A stretch of 64,000 nucleotides of DNA from Brachypterus glaber (lineage: Eukaryota; Arthropoda; Insecta; Coleoptera; Kateretidae). The stretch is taken from positions 42,745,550-42,809,549 of the forward strand of contig OY294044.1 of assembly GCA_958510825.1 (NCBI GenBank), in the 5' to 3' direction. Both the position numbers and the translations under genes were made by a program. This document shows, piece by piece, positions 1 to 12,799 of the stretch. The notes beneath the pieces were generated by a model. The model had not been told where the DNA came from, made no database searches, and worked only from the letters and a program-made list of their open reading frames with translations. Position 1 is the first letter of the stretch. Each line of letters starts with the position of its first letter.

Positions 1-1179
1 ACTAATAAACTTTTTGTAATTTTAAGGTAAAACTTTAAATTGCATTAAATTATTCAATATATCATGGTAAAATATGTATATTTTTGCTAATTTTGCTACA
101 GTTTTCTTTATTTTTATAAACAAGAGATGGCACTACATGTGCTCATTCTAACACTTGATACGGAATATTCATACCGTATCTAGAGCTAGAATGGATTAAT
201 TCTGTGTTTGAAAAGTGTGTGTATTTGCTTACACTCTAAAGCAGTCGTAGAAAAAATATATTCCCACAAAAAGTCTGCTGGTACGGTACGGTACTAGTCG
301 TACTGTACGATGTATCACAAACAATAATAAAAGATAATAATTATAATAATGTATATAATAATGTATAATTATGTTTTTTTTTTCAGATTTTTGTAGAATT
401 TTTCAGACTAATACACATTTATGGTTGTTAAAAAATATAATACGTGGCATCATTGCATGAGTGCGTAATTGCTTATTTACAGCTCTTGTTATGTAATATA
501 CTAGAAATATAGTACTCATTACATTAATAAATCAGCCACTGATAAAGTTTTTTTTGTTGAAAGGCTAGTCATCAAGCAATCTCCCCCGGACTCCCCCATT
601 TAGGAGGGTGTCCTTGATGAACAATCTACCCCAATTTTTGTTTATTTTTTAAATGCCGAATTCTTTCCAATATAATATAATAAAAGACGTATTTAATAGA
701 AAAGCCCTAACAGAAAAAATGTCAGATATTTATATCTCATTAAAAATATTATTACATTTCTTATTTAGTAAAGTGCTTTAAATTATTAAAGTTGGCCAGT
801 CTTATCTAAATGATTTTCAGCTAGATTTCTTTTAGTTCGGGCAAATTAGGAAAGATATTAATAATAATATCAATATTTTTTATAGTTTTGGTATTTTGGG
901 ATTACAAGAAGTAGACCAAAGGAGCCCTCTTCTGATTGGTGGTCTCAAAAAACACCCCTCACTCTAAAAATTGTTTTGTGAAATTACTAACAATATCGTT
1001 GGTTATTTAATGCCACCGATTTTGCTAGTAATATTACATATCAACTTTGCAATTTAACTAAACTGCATTGTAAATTCATAACAATTATTTTTTTGTAATT
1101 TCACAACATTTACCTGTGATATTACATAATAATTTGTGAAATTATTTTGCATTTGTACAATATTACAACACGCAAGGTG
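1..1179. other. AT-rich intergenic stretch, no gene
   Basis: I find no coding region or recognisable repeat family. Small hairpins are visible at about 158-182 (GATACGG...CCGTATC), 281-312 (repeated GTACGGTACG) and 569-621 (TCATCAAG...CTTGATGA enclosing a C-rich loop). Confidence 0.5.
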
Positions 1180-1713
1180 TTCTAGAAAAACTTTTAAATG
1201 ACATGACAACTTCCATTTTTTTTCTTTTTGGAATTTGTTATATGAGCTCTAATTAAAAAAATTAGACCAAAATTTTTAAAATCGTTAGAGCTGTTTTTGA
1301 AAAAAATGTTTTTTTTTAGAAAATATTTCTGATATTTCACGCTTTGATTTAATGCTATTTTTTGCAAATTTTAATACCTTTTAAAATAACGGAGATTAGC
1401 TATATCCAGTACTTGGTGGGACACCAGGTATCGTGAACGGATGGACCGTTTTGAAAAAAATTTGGATAGAGTGCTTAGGTACCATAGTGGTACCACTATG
1501 CCAAGTTTGGTCAAAATCCCAGATATCGAGGGCAAACCGAGTATGTTAGGGTGAAATATCAGAGATATTTTCTAAAAAACACATTTTTTTCAAAAACGGC
1601 TCTAAAAATTTTTAAAATTTTGGTCTTATTTTTTTAATTAGAGCTCATATAACAAATTCCAAAAAGAAAAAGAAAAATGGAAATTGTCATGTCATTTAAA
1701 AGTTCTTCTAGAA
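1180..1713. repeat. Foldback MITE, about 165-bp inverted arms
   Basis: Arms 1180-1345 and 1545-1713 are inverted copies that both begin with TTCTAGAA followed by ACTTTTAAATGACATGAC. The loop of about 200 bp holds a GGTACCATAGTGGTACC inner hairpin and no ORF. I could not find a convincing target duplication. It looks like a non-autonomous DNA element. Confidence 0.75.
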
Positions 1714-2501
1714 TAGCGCTCACGTCTTTGTAATTTAAAATGTTTTTTTTTTGTGAAAAGCTAAAACTTTTTTTTTTTGTAAAAATCCACAATAATATTG
1801 GGTTTTTATTAAACTAACTTTTAATTTTACAATATAAAAATATAAAATCTCGGCAATAATGTTAGTATTTTTTTTTTTTTGTAAAAATACCAACGTTTTT
1901 TTCAGTGCTGAACGTGAGGCACCGCTGGTTGAGCGCCTTTTTCTTGAAAAGCGTAGATCTAACGAAAAAGTCACAGGAGTAAAAATATTAGTTATAATAT
2001 TCTGAACAAACACGTTAGTTTTAATATTACTCAAAACCATATTTACCATAGTTATTGGGGAGAAAAATAAGAGTAGTTTTTTGCACTTTTTGTAAAACGA
2101 CAGTTTACCATCGTATTTTACTAGGAATATCTCTGAACTGGTTAGCTTTATGAAGAAAACTCATATTAACAAATTTATAGAGTAAAGTATTCTTGGAAAT
2201 ACATATTAAAAAAAAACAATTTTAACATGATGCCACTATTAAAAATAACACGTTTGTACAGAATTTTATAAGAAATGTTTTTGATCGGGTAACTTTCTTT
2301 CATCAGATCGGCGGTTTTGGAGAACAATGCGAAAAGCCAGGTCACGTTGAGAAAAAAAGGGTTTTGTGCCCACCGCTTACGAGGAGACACTGCGAGCCTT
2401 TAATCTACACCTTATAGAGAACACAAGTTTTGTCACACAACCTCAAAGTTTTAAAACTATATTAATTTTCGTATATACGTATATATACGTATATGTATAG
2501 T
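1714..2501. other. AT-rich stretch, no gene
   Basis: The minus-strand ORFs of 104 and 71 codons here are low-complexity T/A-rich translations with no family resemblance. No repeat copy was recognised elsewhere in the window. Confidence 0.4.
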
Positions 2502-2511
2502 ATATCTAGTA

Positions 2512-3894
2512 GGGTGGGTCAAAAAAAACGACTATTTTTTTTTTTACTTTATACCTTGAAAAATCGGTTGCTAGACACCTCTAGAAAATTCTCACCAAAT
2601 ATGAGCTCTTAATTTTGATAAAAAGGTTCTCCGCTTTACAATTTTCCATTTTTTCCTCAGTATTAGAAACAAAAATTAATATCTCTTTGACAACTGTTCG
2701 TTAAAAAGTATCTTTCCTCATATTCTTGTAGGAAATCGAATGCTCTACAAAAAAGGTCTCTTACAAATTTTTCGTAAACCTCACCGTTTAAAAGATATCA
2801 AAGGTTAAAGTTTGATTTTTTATTTATTCTGTTTTGCTTATGAATTTTATAACTCGCTTACAAAAAATTGCTATGAATTGCGCAATTCATAGTTTTGTAG
2901 AAAATTAACTGCTCTACAAAAATGGTCTCTTATGATTTGTCGATTAAATTAAGCGTTTAAAAGATATTCATCGTCAAACTTCAATGCATACTAATTTTAA
3001 TAGTTTTTGATGAATAATTCGAAAAATTTCAATTTAATTTATGAGTTTCACGAAAATTTATACAAATTTGAGTTCCTATGAAAAGAGAAATGTTTTAAAC
3101 TATTTGTCTCGTTTTTTTTTTAGTCCTACGTATGTTTGGTTTTATTGAAAAAAAAATAGTGCATTATTTCTAACTCTAAGAGTCAATGATTTATTAAATT
3201 TAAAAAAAATAATAATAAAATAATAAGTTATTATAAAGATAAATTTTATGAAAATATTATTAAAATAAAAAAGTTTCAAATAAATTTTCGAAAGGGAAAC
3301 TTCTATAAGAATTACTCTTACGATAGAAACTCAAATTTATATAAATTTTCGTGAAACTCATAAATTAAATTGAAATTTTTCGAATTATTCATCAAAAACT
3401 ATTAAAATTAGTAAGCATTGAAGTGTGACGATGAATATCTTTTAAACGCTTAATTTAATCGACAAATCATAAGAGACCATTTTTGCAGAGCAGTTAATTT
3501 CCTACAAAACTATGAATTGCGCAATTCATAACAATTTTTTGTAAGCGAGTTATAAAATTCAAAAGCAAAACAGAAATGTCTCTTAAAATAATCAAACTTT
3601 AACCTTTGATATCTTTTAAACGGTGATGTTTACGAAAAAATTGTAATTGTATTTTTTGTAGAGCGTTCGATTTCCTACAAGAATATGAGGAGAGATACTT
3701 TTTAACGAACAGTTGTCAAAGAGATATGAATTTTTGTTTCTAATACTGAGGAAAAAATGGAAAATTGTAAAGCGGAGAACGTTTTTATCAAAATTAAGAG
3801 CTCATATTTGGTGAGAATTTTCTAGAGGTGTCTAGCAACCGATTTTTCAGAGTATAAAGTAAAAAAAAATAGTCGTTTTTTTTGACCCACTATA
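2512..3894. mobile_element. 1.38-kb palindromic element, GGGTGGGTC termini
   Basis: The two arms (about 2512-3170 and 3200-3894) are near-complete inverted copies of about 680 bp. The termini read GGGTGGGTCAAAAAA and, inverted, GACCCAC. It is flanked either by TA, or by a 10-bp direct repeat ATATCTAGTA (2502-2511 and 3895-3904); the site is itself a TATATCTAGTA-rich sequence, so the duplication length is ambiguous. There is no coding capacity. A second copy that has lost one arm lies at 37909-38653. Confidence 0.85.
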
Positions 3895-3907
3895 ATATCT
3901 AGTATAT

Positions 3908-6647
3908 CGGTGTATTTGAAATAGGGTCCAAAATTTTAAGGGGTATTCTACATCAGAAAATATGGCAAAACGTGCCTATAAACATATGTCCAAAAATGCG
4001 TCTTAAGAGAGCTACGCCCCTTTAAAAGTGGCTAAAAAATTCGGTTTTTATTTAATAACTCACTAACCCTTTAAGATATAGCAACGAGGTTTTGCAGTGA
4101 ACTTATCTTAATAAGGCCATTCTTCGTTGGTTTTCAACATTTTAGTATTTAACTTTTAGTCTGTAACGACATAAATCGTCACTTTGTAATATAGCAAGGG
4201 TTAATTAAACTATTCGTTTACTTACGTTATAATTTATGTTTATTTTGTATATAAATAGTTACGTACGTACATAACTATTTTGTATCTGGGACTATTTTGT
4301 AGCAGGAACTGAATTCTAACCATATGAGTCTTTATTCCATAGTTCTACCTGAAAATAACATAAAGAAAACATAATTAGAATATGATTTTTAATAATAAAG
4401 AATCATATGACTTATTTCTCTATAGTGCATTTGTCTATGGACTTACCTGGTTTTTATATGTTTCAGAGTCTATTGAGGGTTGGATTTCACTGGCTTTCAT
4501 CTGTAGCTTGTTTCTCCTGGAAAATTTCATATGTTTATTTCTTCGGGATAATCCAGAATTTGTTGAAAATAGTTTGCTGGAACTGCTCACTTAGATTCAG
4601 TATTTTGTTTATACTTAGTTCACAGGACACTTAGTATTCTGTTCGTATTTTTATTAGTTTTGCTGATAAACAATAAGTATTGTTTATATTTGTTTCTTAG
4701 AGTAATATTTTGAGGTTAGATATCACTAATACAGATTTATTAGGAAACATTCTTTTAATTAGTTATTATTTTTGGTGTCGTTTCAGTTACCTTTATTAGG
4801 AATCCTATACGGTAAAACTGTAGTTGATAATGACTTGCATAGATGTCGCTAATAGTTCAGAAATAGGATTTTATTTACCTGAAGGGTTCATACCGGTTGA
4901 TAAGGTCGATTTTCGCTCTTTCTTGATGAACTCTATACAATGGTGGTCTCATTTTGACGAGTGTTTATTTTCTGTAATCATCGAAGTAATCCTTCATGTA
5001 TTTTTATTTAAAGTTAGTGAAAATGAATATTTAAACAATGCGGAAGATATTGTAACTGTTATTTTATACAATTACGCATTTATAACGTTTCGATGGACAT
5101 CGAAGACTTAGAATGAGACGTAAGTTAAGTTTTTCTGTTTCTTAGAATATTTCTGACATATAATTATTGTTTTAGCACCATTATTACTACATTAATTAAG
5201 CACAATCACTAGACCATTAATTACTCACCATTTCTATACCATTAATATGGAATTACATTAATTTAAGTTGAAGTTTATTTTGGTATATTTGATATACAAG
5301 TTCTCCGCATGGAGTGATGTTCTGTTGGAACATGGTTCTGTATTTTTCGGCATAGATAAATTCTATATGACCGTCTAGCAGACAATTTTATATTGGACAT
5401 AATTTTCAAAAGCATATTTAATCCCGGACAACATTTTCAATCGTACATTTTATCCTGGAAGATAATTTTTCCAAAGTAGATGGGACAGCCTATATTTTTT
5501 TTTCTTTCATTTGAGAAATGAATTCATCAGCATAGGGGAGACTTGTACAGATGGAGACGATGGAATTCATACCTCATGGATTTTGCAGAAACCAGCTAAG
5601 TACTCATTCTGGAAACTTTTGAAAGCAATATTTCATATTTTTAAATTCTTTTATTTCAATATTCTTATAACTGTAAACTTTATCAGATCTGATATAGTAT
5701 TGATTAATACTATATGCCCTTCTGGCTTTTGTTCAATTTTAGGTACTTATTTTTTTAAAACATTTAATCTCATTTATTAATTATTAAATATCATACTTTT
5801 GATTAAATGATTTCTAATTTAAGCATGACTTTTATACACTGCAAGAAATGATTGTTGTTTACATACATTTCTTGGTGCTTGCTGAACTTCATGTTTTCTT
5901 TATACATTTAAGTCAATGATTTCTGAATTTAGTAATTTTTATTAAGATTTCTTTAATTATATCTTAATATAATTACAAATATTTTTTATATATATTAATA
6001 CATTACTTGATGTGCTTTCATTAAGTTTATTTATAATAAATTTCTCAAATGAATTATCTTATTTTATTTAGAGGTTATATTTTCTCAAACTGAAAAGCTT
6101 AAGTATTTACACTAGGTTGTTACTTACCTAAAGGAGTAAAAGCTAAAGTAACTGGCGCCCCTAACAACATTAATCAATTCTTTCTATTTTTCCCTTGCCC
6201 ATACCCATTGCTCCGCTGTCAAAACTAGCCGTTGGCAGTGAACGTATTAATTACGGTACAAGTCCACAAACCGTAAAATTTCACCTTTAAATTAATTTTT
6301 CTCGAAAACAGTTAGTCCTACATTGTTACAACAAGGTACCTTTTTTATGTATTTTGACATGAGGAATAAAATACCAAAAATAAAATTACAAAAAAGTTTC
6401 ACAGACAAAATTTAGGACAAAAAACTGATAAGGCCCCTGCTTAAAATAAGTACATGAAAATAATATACGAAATTGGGCCTTATAAAGATAAGTTCATCTG
6501 CAAAACCTCGTTGCTATATCTCAAAGGGTTATTAAATAAAAACTGAATTTTTTAGCCACTTTCAAAGGAGAGTAGCTCACTTACGACGCATTTTTAGACA
6601 TATGTTTATAGGAACTTTTTGTCATATTTTCTATTTCAAATACACCG
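3908..6647. mobile_element. 2.7-kb TIR element of unknown superfamily
   Basis: Inverted arms of roughly 240-280 bp (3908-4190 and about 6400-6647) begin CGGTGTATTTGAAATAG and share the segments TATAGCAACGAGGTTTTGCA and AAACATATGTC. The left arm has about 40 extra bases near its tip. The interior carries three small plus-strand ORFs (separate entry). A related single-arm copy lies at 11458-11945. No transposase motif was recognised, so this may be a non-autonomous element or one carrying captured DNA. Confidence 0.7.
4382..5780 (+). other. Orphan ORF cluster inside the TIR element
   Basis: Three plus-strand ORFs lie between the arms: 4382-4594 (70 aa, hydrophobic and rich in Leu/Phe), 4824-5111 (95 aa, acidic N-terminal half with a hydrophobic stretch in the middle) and 5511-5780 (89 aa, hydrophobic C-terminal half). 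I recognise none of them. The composition between them differs little from the surroundings. They could be exons of one captured or element-encoded gene, or chance ORFs. About 5390-5475 there is a degenerate ~35-bp repeat (a GGACA..ATTTTC motif, three times). Confidence 0.25.
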
Positions 6648-7916
6648 TGTAATACACGGCGTGTATATATGACAAACTATATAAATCTATAAAGAAATTT
6701 TGCACTGCTCTACTACAGATTTTTTTCATAATGAGATTACCAAAATGACATAAAGATGCTGTTTGTAGTGTCATTCTCATTGTCATCTGACGTTGCACAG
6801 AATGTATTTATATATTAATTTTCTTTCGATATTTTCTGTTTTACATCATAATTTGACTACTATTTACAGAAAATTAATTTTTTATCCCTAGCTTGACGTA
6901 TATATTTTTTACGTTCAGATCATGGTAGACAATGCCCTGCACTTAAAGCTCACGGTAAAATGGGAAAGAAAAACCAAAAGTATAACGTTTACTGAAGTTT
7001 AGAAAAGCATCTTTACAAAATTGCGTTCACTCTTGCGGATAAAATATAACTTTTGGAGATACCAGTACTTTAATAATAATAATACTTGTTTCATATATTG
7101 AGTCAGTAGCGGTACAGAAAAAATTAATTAAAAAGAATTCAGATAATTCTTGTTCAAATTGGACAGTGCCTTTTCAAGTGGAAATAAGCGGAAAACAAAA
7201 TACACTTTAAATATACTTTAGACGTTGTCTACACTATAGGGTATTTCAAAAAACACATTTTTTTGAAAATTTTAAGGAGAGCCCCTTATGCCGTGAAAAA
7301 TACCATAACAAAATTCTGCCCAGATTCAGCTCAAAAAATTCTTTCGAAAATTAAAAAACATATACATATTTAACTTTATAGGCACAATTTTTTTAATCAA
7401 ATATATCCGGTGTATCATATCTTATAAAATGCAATTATAAATAATGTAGTCATACTTCTTTTTTAAAAAAAAAATCTTTAAAAAAAAGAATGAAAAATAA
7501 ATTTTTAAAAATGTTTCATTTTCGCTAAAAAAAAATATTTTAATACATTACCTTACTACTAAAATACTAACACTACTACTTAAATACTTTTATTACCTTA
7601 ACTTAGTACCAAAACAAAAAGTATCAAATAAACATTTTCAGGAATTCGATACCCGGGACTCAAATAAACATTTTCGGAAATTCGAGAGCCGAAACAAATA
7701 AGTTCTGGTCCTGGGACTAATGAGTTCTGGTCCCGGGACTAGTTCAGATTCTTCGCCTGGACCTGCATGTCTTAGAGGCCAATAAAAATTAGAAATATCT
7801 CCGTACAACATTTATTACTTAAGTCAAAACTTTCCCAGCAAAAAAACTACTTGCAGCTGCTTATATGCTAGGCTATACATTATCTTTACAGTTTATTTTT
7901 TAATATTATATATAGT
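6648..7916. other. AT-rich stretch, no gene
   Basis: No ORF of note and no repeat I could pair. A short GC-richer patch at about 7640-7770 contains three near-copies of a CCGGGACT motif. Confidence 0.4.
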
Positions 7917-7929
7917 ATAGTATAACTAG

Positions 7930-8127
7930 CGGCAACTGGTAAATGGTAACCCAGAAGCTATGCTCTCCAATGCAAATCTAGTAAACAGCCTAGTAAACCT
8001 GATAAAGGAAACGAAGCTGTTTGACTAGCAAGAGGCCCAAGAACAACACAATAGGCCAGCAGGTGGCCGCAGTGTTTGAGGTACGAATCCTCATCTTGCT
8101 TCTCTTTATCAGTCAATCAATCAAACA
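7930..8127 (+). mobile_element. Short retroposon with 13-bp target duplication
   Basis: A 198-bp insert starting CGGCAACTGG and ending in a short CAATCAATCAAACA-type tail is flanked by perfect 13-bp direct repeats ATAGTATAACTAG (7917-7929 and 8128-8140). A tRNA B-box-like GGTACGAATCC sits near its 3' end rather than in a 5' head. That makes a classical tRNA SINE uncertain; it may be the 3' end of a longer retroposon. The long direct repeats and simple-repeat tail indicate reverse-transcription-based insertion. Confidence 0.7.
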
Positions 8128-8672
8128 ATAGTATAACTAGAATTTCCGTGTTACACAAAAAATACGTAGCATCAGAACGATTTTTTTAATATTATACCTT
8201 TATAAGGCTTTTTTATATTCTTACCCCTTAAATAGGGTAAGAAAATAAATGGTAAAAAAATTGTAGAAAAAAAACATAGTTTTTTTTGTACAGAAAAGCA
8301 CAAATAAATAAAATAATACTTAATAAAGAGTATCCATTACTCCTTTATGTTTACTAAAAGGAGTAACTATAATTAATTGAACCGCAACTTAGGATTATTA
8401 ATTACCACTACAGAATATTACACGTAAAATAGTAAGATATATCTTTACAAATTATTCACACAGAAATTGAGACTAACTAACGGTGTGAAAAGCATCATTC
8501 TATTTTATAGAAAAACCAAACTTTTTGTCAACCCTTGTTTTCTTACCCCTTGGAGACTATTTTGGCAAAAAATAAAAAAATCGCTCTGAACCTACGTTTT
8601 TTATAAAGATTTTTGTGGCTCGAATTAGGATACCTGAATTTTAGTTTACACTGTAAAAAGTGCAAACTGAAT

Positions 8673-8864
8673 ATTCAGTTACAAATGGATAGGAAAAGTC
8701 ATTATCCTATAAAACTGTAATTTAATTTTTGTTAGAAACACGCTAAATTTCATGTCCGTCCTTAAATATTAACGTACCTGACTTTAGGACTATATGGTTT
8801 TAACAAAAATTAAGATAGGTACAGTTGTATAGGATCATAATTTCCTATCCATTTGTAACTGAAT
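8673..8864. repeat. 192-bp MITE
   Basis: Terminal inverted repeats of about 60 bp start ATTCAGTTACAAATGGATAG at the left, with its complement at the right. The core has no ORF. Confidence 0.75.
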
Positions 8865-10519
8865 GTTTGGAGCACCCAGAAATGAGGTGCCAAAACTGCT
8901 CCAAAAACAATTAGTAAAATATATTTTTTTGTTTTAAATTTTGTTTTGAAGGAAAAACCGGTAATAAGAAACAGAAGTAATAAGAAACGGTAAAGAAAAA
9001 AGCATTAAAAATTTCTTGTGAAAATATGAAAAAAAACGTTCCTAAGCTACTATTCCTAAAAATTGCAGGTTTCTTCTTAAGTATTTTTATATTTTTTTAA
9101 GTAAATAGTTAAACTATAGTTGTTAAATATAGTTTAGTTTTATTTTATAGTTAGTTTTTAAATCTAGTAAATTAATATTCTTGATTTAAATTTAGTAGTT
9201 CACTTATTTATTAGTGGATGTCTCTGTCTGTCAGCGTTTGAATTAAAATGTTTTTATAGTGCTAAAAACAACCCGCACTGTTCAATTAAAAGATATCGAT
9301 ACAGAGAGTTCGAATTTTAACGTATACAGTTAGCTTCTGTCTTATTTATTGTCGTTTTAAAATCCATATTTCCGTTCACTAAAATTATTTATTATTAGTT
9401 ATTTATAAACCTTACATGTCAATTATACATCGGGTTATTCGTGTACCGTGCGTGTAACTTGTGGTTAGAAAAATTACGCAAGCAACAAGAAGAATAGACT
9501 AGTCGAAGATCACCACACGCTGGCTCCAAAGTAAGTAATTTTTCTACCATACCGTCTCGTTTATCTATTATTTTCAACCCTTAAAATACAGTCCATACGT
9601 CATAGTCTCGTGTTCCTATTCATCCGAGCGCTCAAAATTGGGAGCGCTCAAACAATGGTATACATATAATTATATACTAATTTTTACTATTGAAAACAAA
9701 TATATTACCCTCGAGCCCCCTCCCCTAGAGAGGATGAAATTTTTTAGTATCAGACTCAGTTTTAGCGACCTCAAAAACCCCTATACACTTTCAATAAATA
9801 TTGAAAACAATTTAAAATTATTTCGGTACCTTAAAATCTAAAAAATTTCTACGGCACTGTTTTTTTTTAAATTTATTTGAAAAAATATGTTGTTAATAAA
9901 GTTCTAAAATAGGAGGATAAAAAAAACAAAAAGTTATAAATACATTTTGTTGCGCAGAGAAGTTTATATATTTAATATATTAATTTAAGGAATTTTTAGC
10001 ACACAGTATTAATGCATTATAGGTATTTTGGGCTTGCTATGTGGGTATTTTAGGCTTGCTAAATAACAATTATATTTACTAGAGTTTTTTTGGCTGCAAT
10101 TAAGCAAATATTCCCAGAAAACCAAAATAGCAAGAAACTAGTGCACTAAATACGAGCTATTTTTATGGTCTAGAAAACATCCTTAAAATGTCCTCAAATG
10201 CATACAACTAGCCCTAATAATATAGCTTGCATTTTTATTCCTATTTTTTCATCCATTTAGAAACCTAAAATAGGATGCTATTTTCGACATATAATAGATC
10301 GAAAATATAGTCTTAAAATAGCACCTGAATAACATGCTATTTTTAATCCAAATAAGGTTAAAAATAGCACGCTATTTATACCTAAATTAGCTCAAATGTA
10401 TCATGCTATTTTCTAACTAGATTAGCAGTATATTTTTGATCTATATTTTTGATAGAAATAAAACAGGTGATATACGTAAAAAAGTTAATATTAAACAGGA
10501 GGATCAGAATAGGTACAAT
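8865..10519. other. Degenerate AT-rich sequence, no gene
   Basis: No supported gene. About 9699-9790 resembles one unit of the minisatellite at 35013-35480 (CCTCAAAAACCCCTATA motif). About 10260-10420 has loosely repeated AAAATAGCA/TGCTATTTT words. Confidence 0.4.
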
Positions 10520-11133
10520 ATATTTGTTTGTGGTTCAGACTTGTATCGCAACACACTTTAGATTATTTTTGTTTAAAATTAAAATTTTCACATTTATCTT
10601 CTTCCTCACTACATTTACTTTCACTAGCATTTAGTGTGAAAAATAGAAGCATTATTAGCGAACTAAATTGAGACGATATAAGAGGTATATTCTGGACCTA
10701 AAACAGTTCATTTATAGCACGTTCTCAATTAAACCAATATGGACTATATATTTTCGACATAAAGTTGATCATTGTTAGGTCGTCCTAAATTTTATCAAAT
10801 AAAAGCGTATATTATCGACCTAAACTAGTTTAATAATTTTCCTACTAAAGAGCATTTAGTATTAAAAATGAATGGAGAGTCCCTAGCACAAGCATAGGCT
10901 TATTTGGGGCTCTCCATGACACAGTATGTATTGTACGCATAAATAAATAAATAAAATAAATAAACCTATAATAATAAGACCTTAAATTAACATAAAATAG
11001 CATACATATTTCGATATAATTATGAGTGCTTTTAGACGTATAATTATAGCGTCCATTTTTCATTCAACTCAATGAAAGCAAGTTTAGGATGCTATATACT
11101 AGACTCTCAAGCTGGTTTTCTAGGATTGGTAAA
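10520..11133. repeat. Single arm of the 19.3-kb long-armed element family
   Basis: Co-linear with the right arm of the element at 19265-21554, for example the shared words AATTGAGACGATATAAG and GAGTGCTTTTAGACGTA, and ending at CTCAAGCTGGTTTTCT. Relative to that arm it lacks an internal stretch and has gained a short insertion at 10872-10964. Confidence 0.8.
10872..10964 (+). mobile_element. Short retroposon 3'-end insertion
   Basis: A 93-bp insertion begins ATGGAGAG, contains TAGGCTTATTTGGGGCTCTCCAT (so its first bases can fold back on it) and ends in an (AAAT)n tail. The uninterrupted copy near 21305-21320 shows the empty site. The same GGCTTATTTAGGGCTCTCCAT word occurs at about 24348-24371, so this is a dispersed family. 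The short length and tail suggest a 5'-truncated LINE or SINE. Confidence 0.6.
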
Positions 11134-11457
11134 CACAGCGTGACATTGTGCACGACATGACGACTTTTAATTAAAGGTTGTTGGATAAAATTTAATTTAA
11201 TTTCAATTACAACATGTAATAGAATTTATGCATAACTTTAATTAATTAATTAATGAATTAATTTATAACGATAATTACTTGATTATAGTACTTAATTGGT
11301 GTGCGTTATTTAAATTATTCATGACACATAAACTTATTGATCCTTTTTGCTGCTCATTATTATACTCATCACAGTTCTCGAGCTGAAGGAATATTATACA
11401 GAATGATTTGAAAATAGCTACAGTTCTATTAAGGTGTAAGGATGCTACGATCTTTCA
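11134..11457. other. AT-rich stretch, no gene
   Basis: Nothing recognisable apart from TTAATTAATTAATGAATTAAT-type low complexity at about 11240. Confidence 0.35.
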
Positions 11458-11945
11458 AAAAGGGTTTCACAAATTGGATTAAATCCATCCTTAATAAGGC
11501 CTATCAGTCAATGGTCAATGCAATGAAATTTAGGTTTTTAACATTTTAGTGTTTAATTTTTAGTTCTTAAAACGTATAATTTTCCTTGCCCAATTGTATT
11601 TTTCTCGAAAACTATTAATGCTACGGTATCCCAAGAGAACCTTATTTTATGTATTTTTCATCTCAGGAATATTATTTTAATAATAAATTCAAAAAAAAAT
11701 TAAGCAGCAAAAAGTTTGGGGCAAAAAAATTATAAGTACCTACATAAAAATAACATTGGCTGATGGACCCTATTAAGGATAGGTATTTTTTCTATAGCAC
11801 AAAGAGTTATTAAATAAAAATCGAATTTTTGAAACCTCATTTGAATTAGCGCAGCTCCCTTACGTGTCGTTTTTGGACATACGTTTGGAAATTTTTCATA
11901 TAAAATATTATTTTTTGACATATGTTTATGGGAATTTTTCAGATA
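11458..11945. repeat. Diverged copy of the 3908-6647 element arm
   Basis: Shares ordered segments with the right part of that element (about 6290-6647): AATTTTTCTCGAAAAC, GAGTTATTAAATAAAAATCG and GGACATACGTTTGGAAATTT. No second arm is present, so it is a solo or truncated copy. Confidence 0.55.
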
Positions 11946-12149
11946 TTATTTAGTTAAATGATTTTTTCCCGTAGTATAATATTGTAGGTTAGGTTTTTGG
12001 GGCATCGGGGGTATTCAATTAAAAAACTTCTTTTCTCTAAATTGTGACGTTTCGATAGGGCCTTTCTATCGTTCCAAACATCCTTATACATCCTATTTTA
12101 AATACATATATACAATTTTCTATATAAGTTACAGATATAAACATTGACA

Positions 12150-12490
12150 GGTTAAAATTTTTAAATTTCTCGAAAATGTGACATGTAATAACTCAAAAAT
12201 TATTTAACCTAGAGAATTGCGGTTTTCACCAATAAAAGTCATATTTTTTTCTATTATATTATTAAATAGCATTAATCTAGTTTCGATAATTTTTTGTTTT
12301 TTCGAGATGGTGGCAAAAAAAATTTAAGGCCATTTTTGTTTGCCGTCATCTTAAAAAAACAAAAAACTATCGAAACTAAATTAATGCAATGTAATAGAAA
12401 AAATATGATTTTAATAGTGAAAACCGCAATTCTCTAGGTTAAATAGTTTTTGAGTTATTGCACGCCAATGTCGAATTTTTCACCAATTAA
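12150..12490. repeat. Inverted repeat, centre about 12333
   Basis: Arms of about 150 bp (12165-12325 and 12342-12480) share TTTAACCTAGAGAATTGCGG and AACTATCGAAACTA with their complements. Its right flank (12400-12620) is repeated in direct orientation at about 13060-13270 (common word TCCCGTGGAGGTTTTTCT, one or two changes), so two copies of one dispersed element lie close together. Confidence 0.65.
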
Positions 12491-12644
12491 AAAAAAATAA
12501 GAAAAATTAAAAAAACCATATTTTCGAAAAGGGAAGTTTTTGAATAAAATCCCGTGGAGGTTTTTCTTAGACATCGGTGAGCTACACATAAAAAAATAAT
12601 CAGACATATCCGAAACCCATGCCGGTATCCTACCTGGATCGGGC

Positions 12645-12799
12645 CAGGGGCGGATTTATTTTATTTTAAGGGGAGGCATCCATAAGGAAAAAAATCGCAC
12701 GTTCACCAAAAATAAAATTTTGAAGGTATTTCTATGCTAATATATCTCGTAGGGGGGGAAGCCATGGCCCCCATGACCCCTCCTCTAAATCCGCTCATG
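12645..12799. repeat. hAT-like MITE
   Basis: Termini CAGGGGCGGATTTA and TAAATCCGCTCATG form a 14-bp imperfect TIR typical of hAT non-autonomous elements. The related copy near 13240-13280 lacks the insert (CCTGAATCGACGCGGATATC) and gives an approximate empty site. The flanking 8-mers are similar but diverged, so the target duplication is only tentative. Confidence 0.6.
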
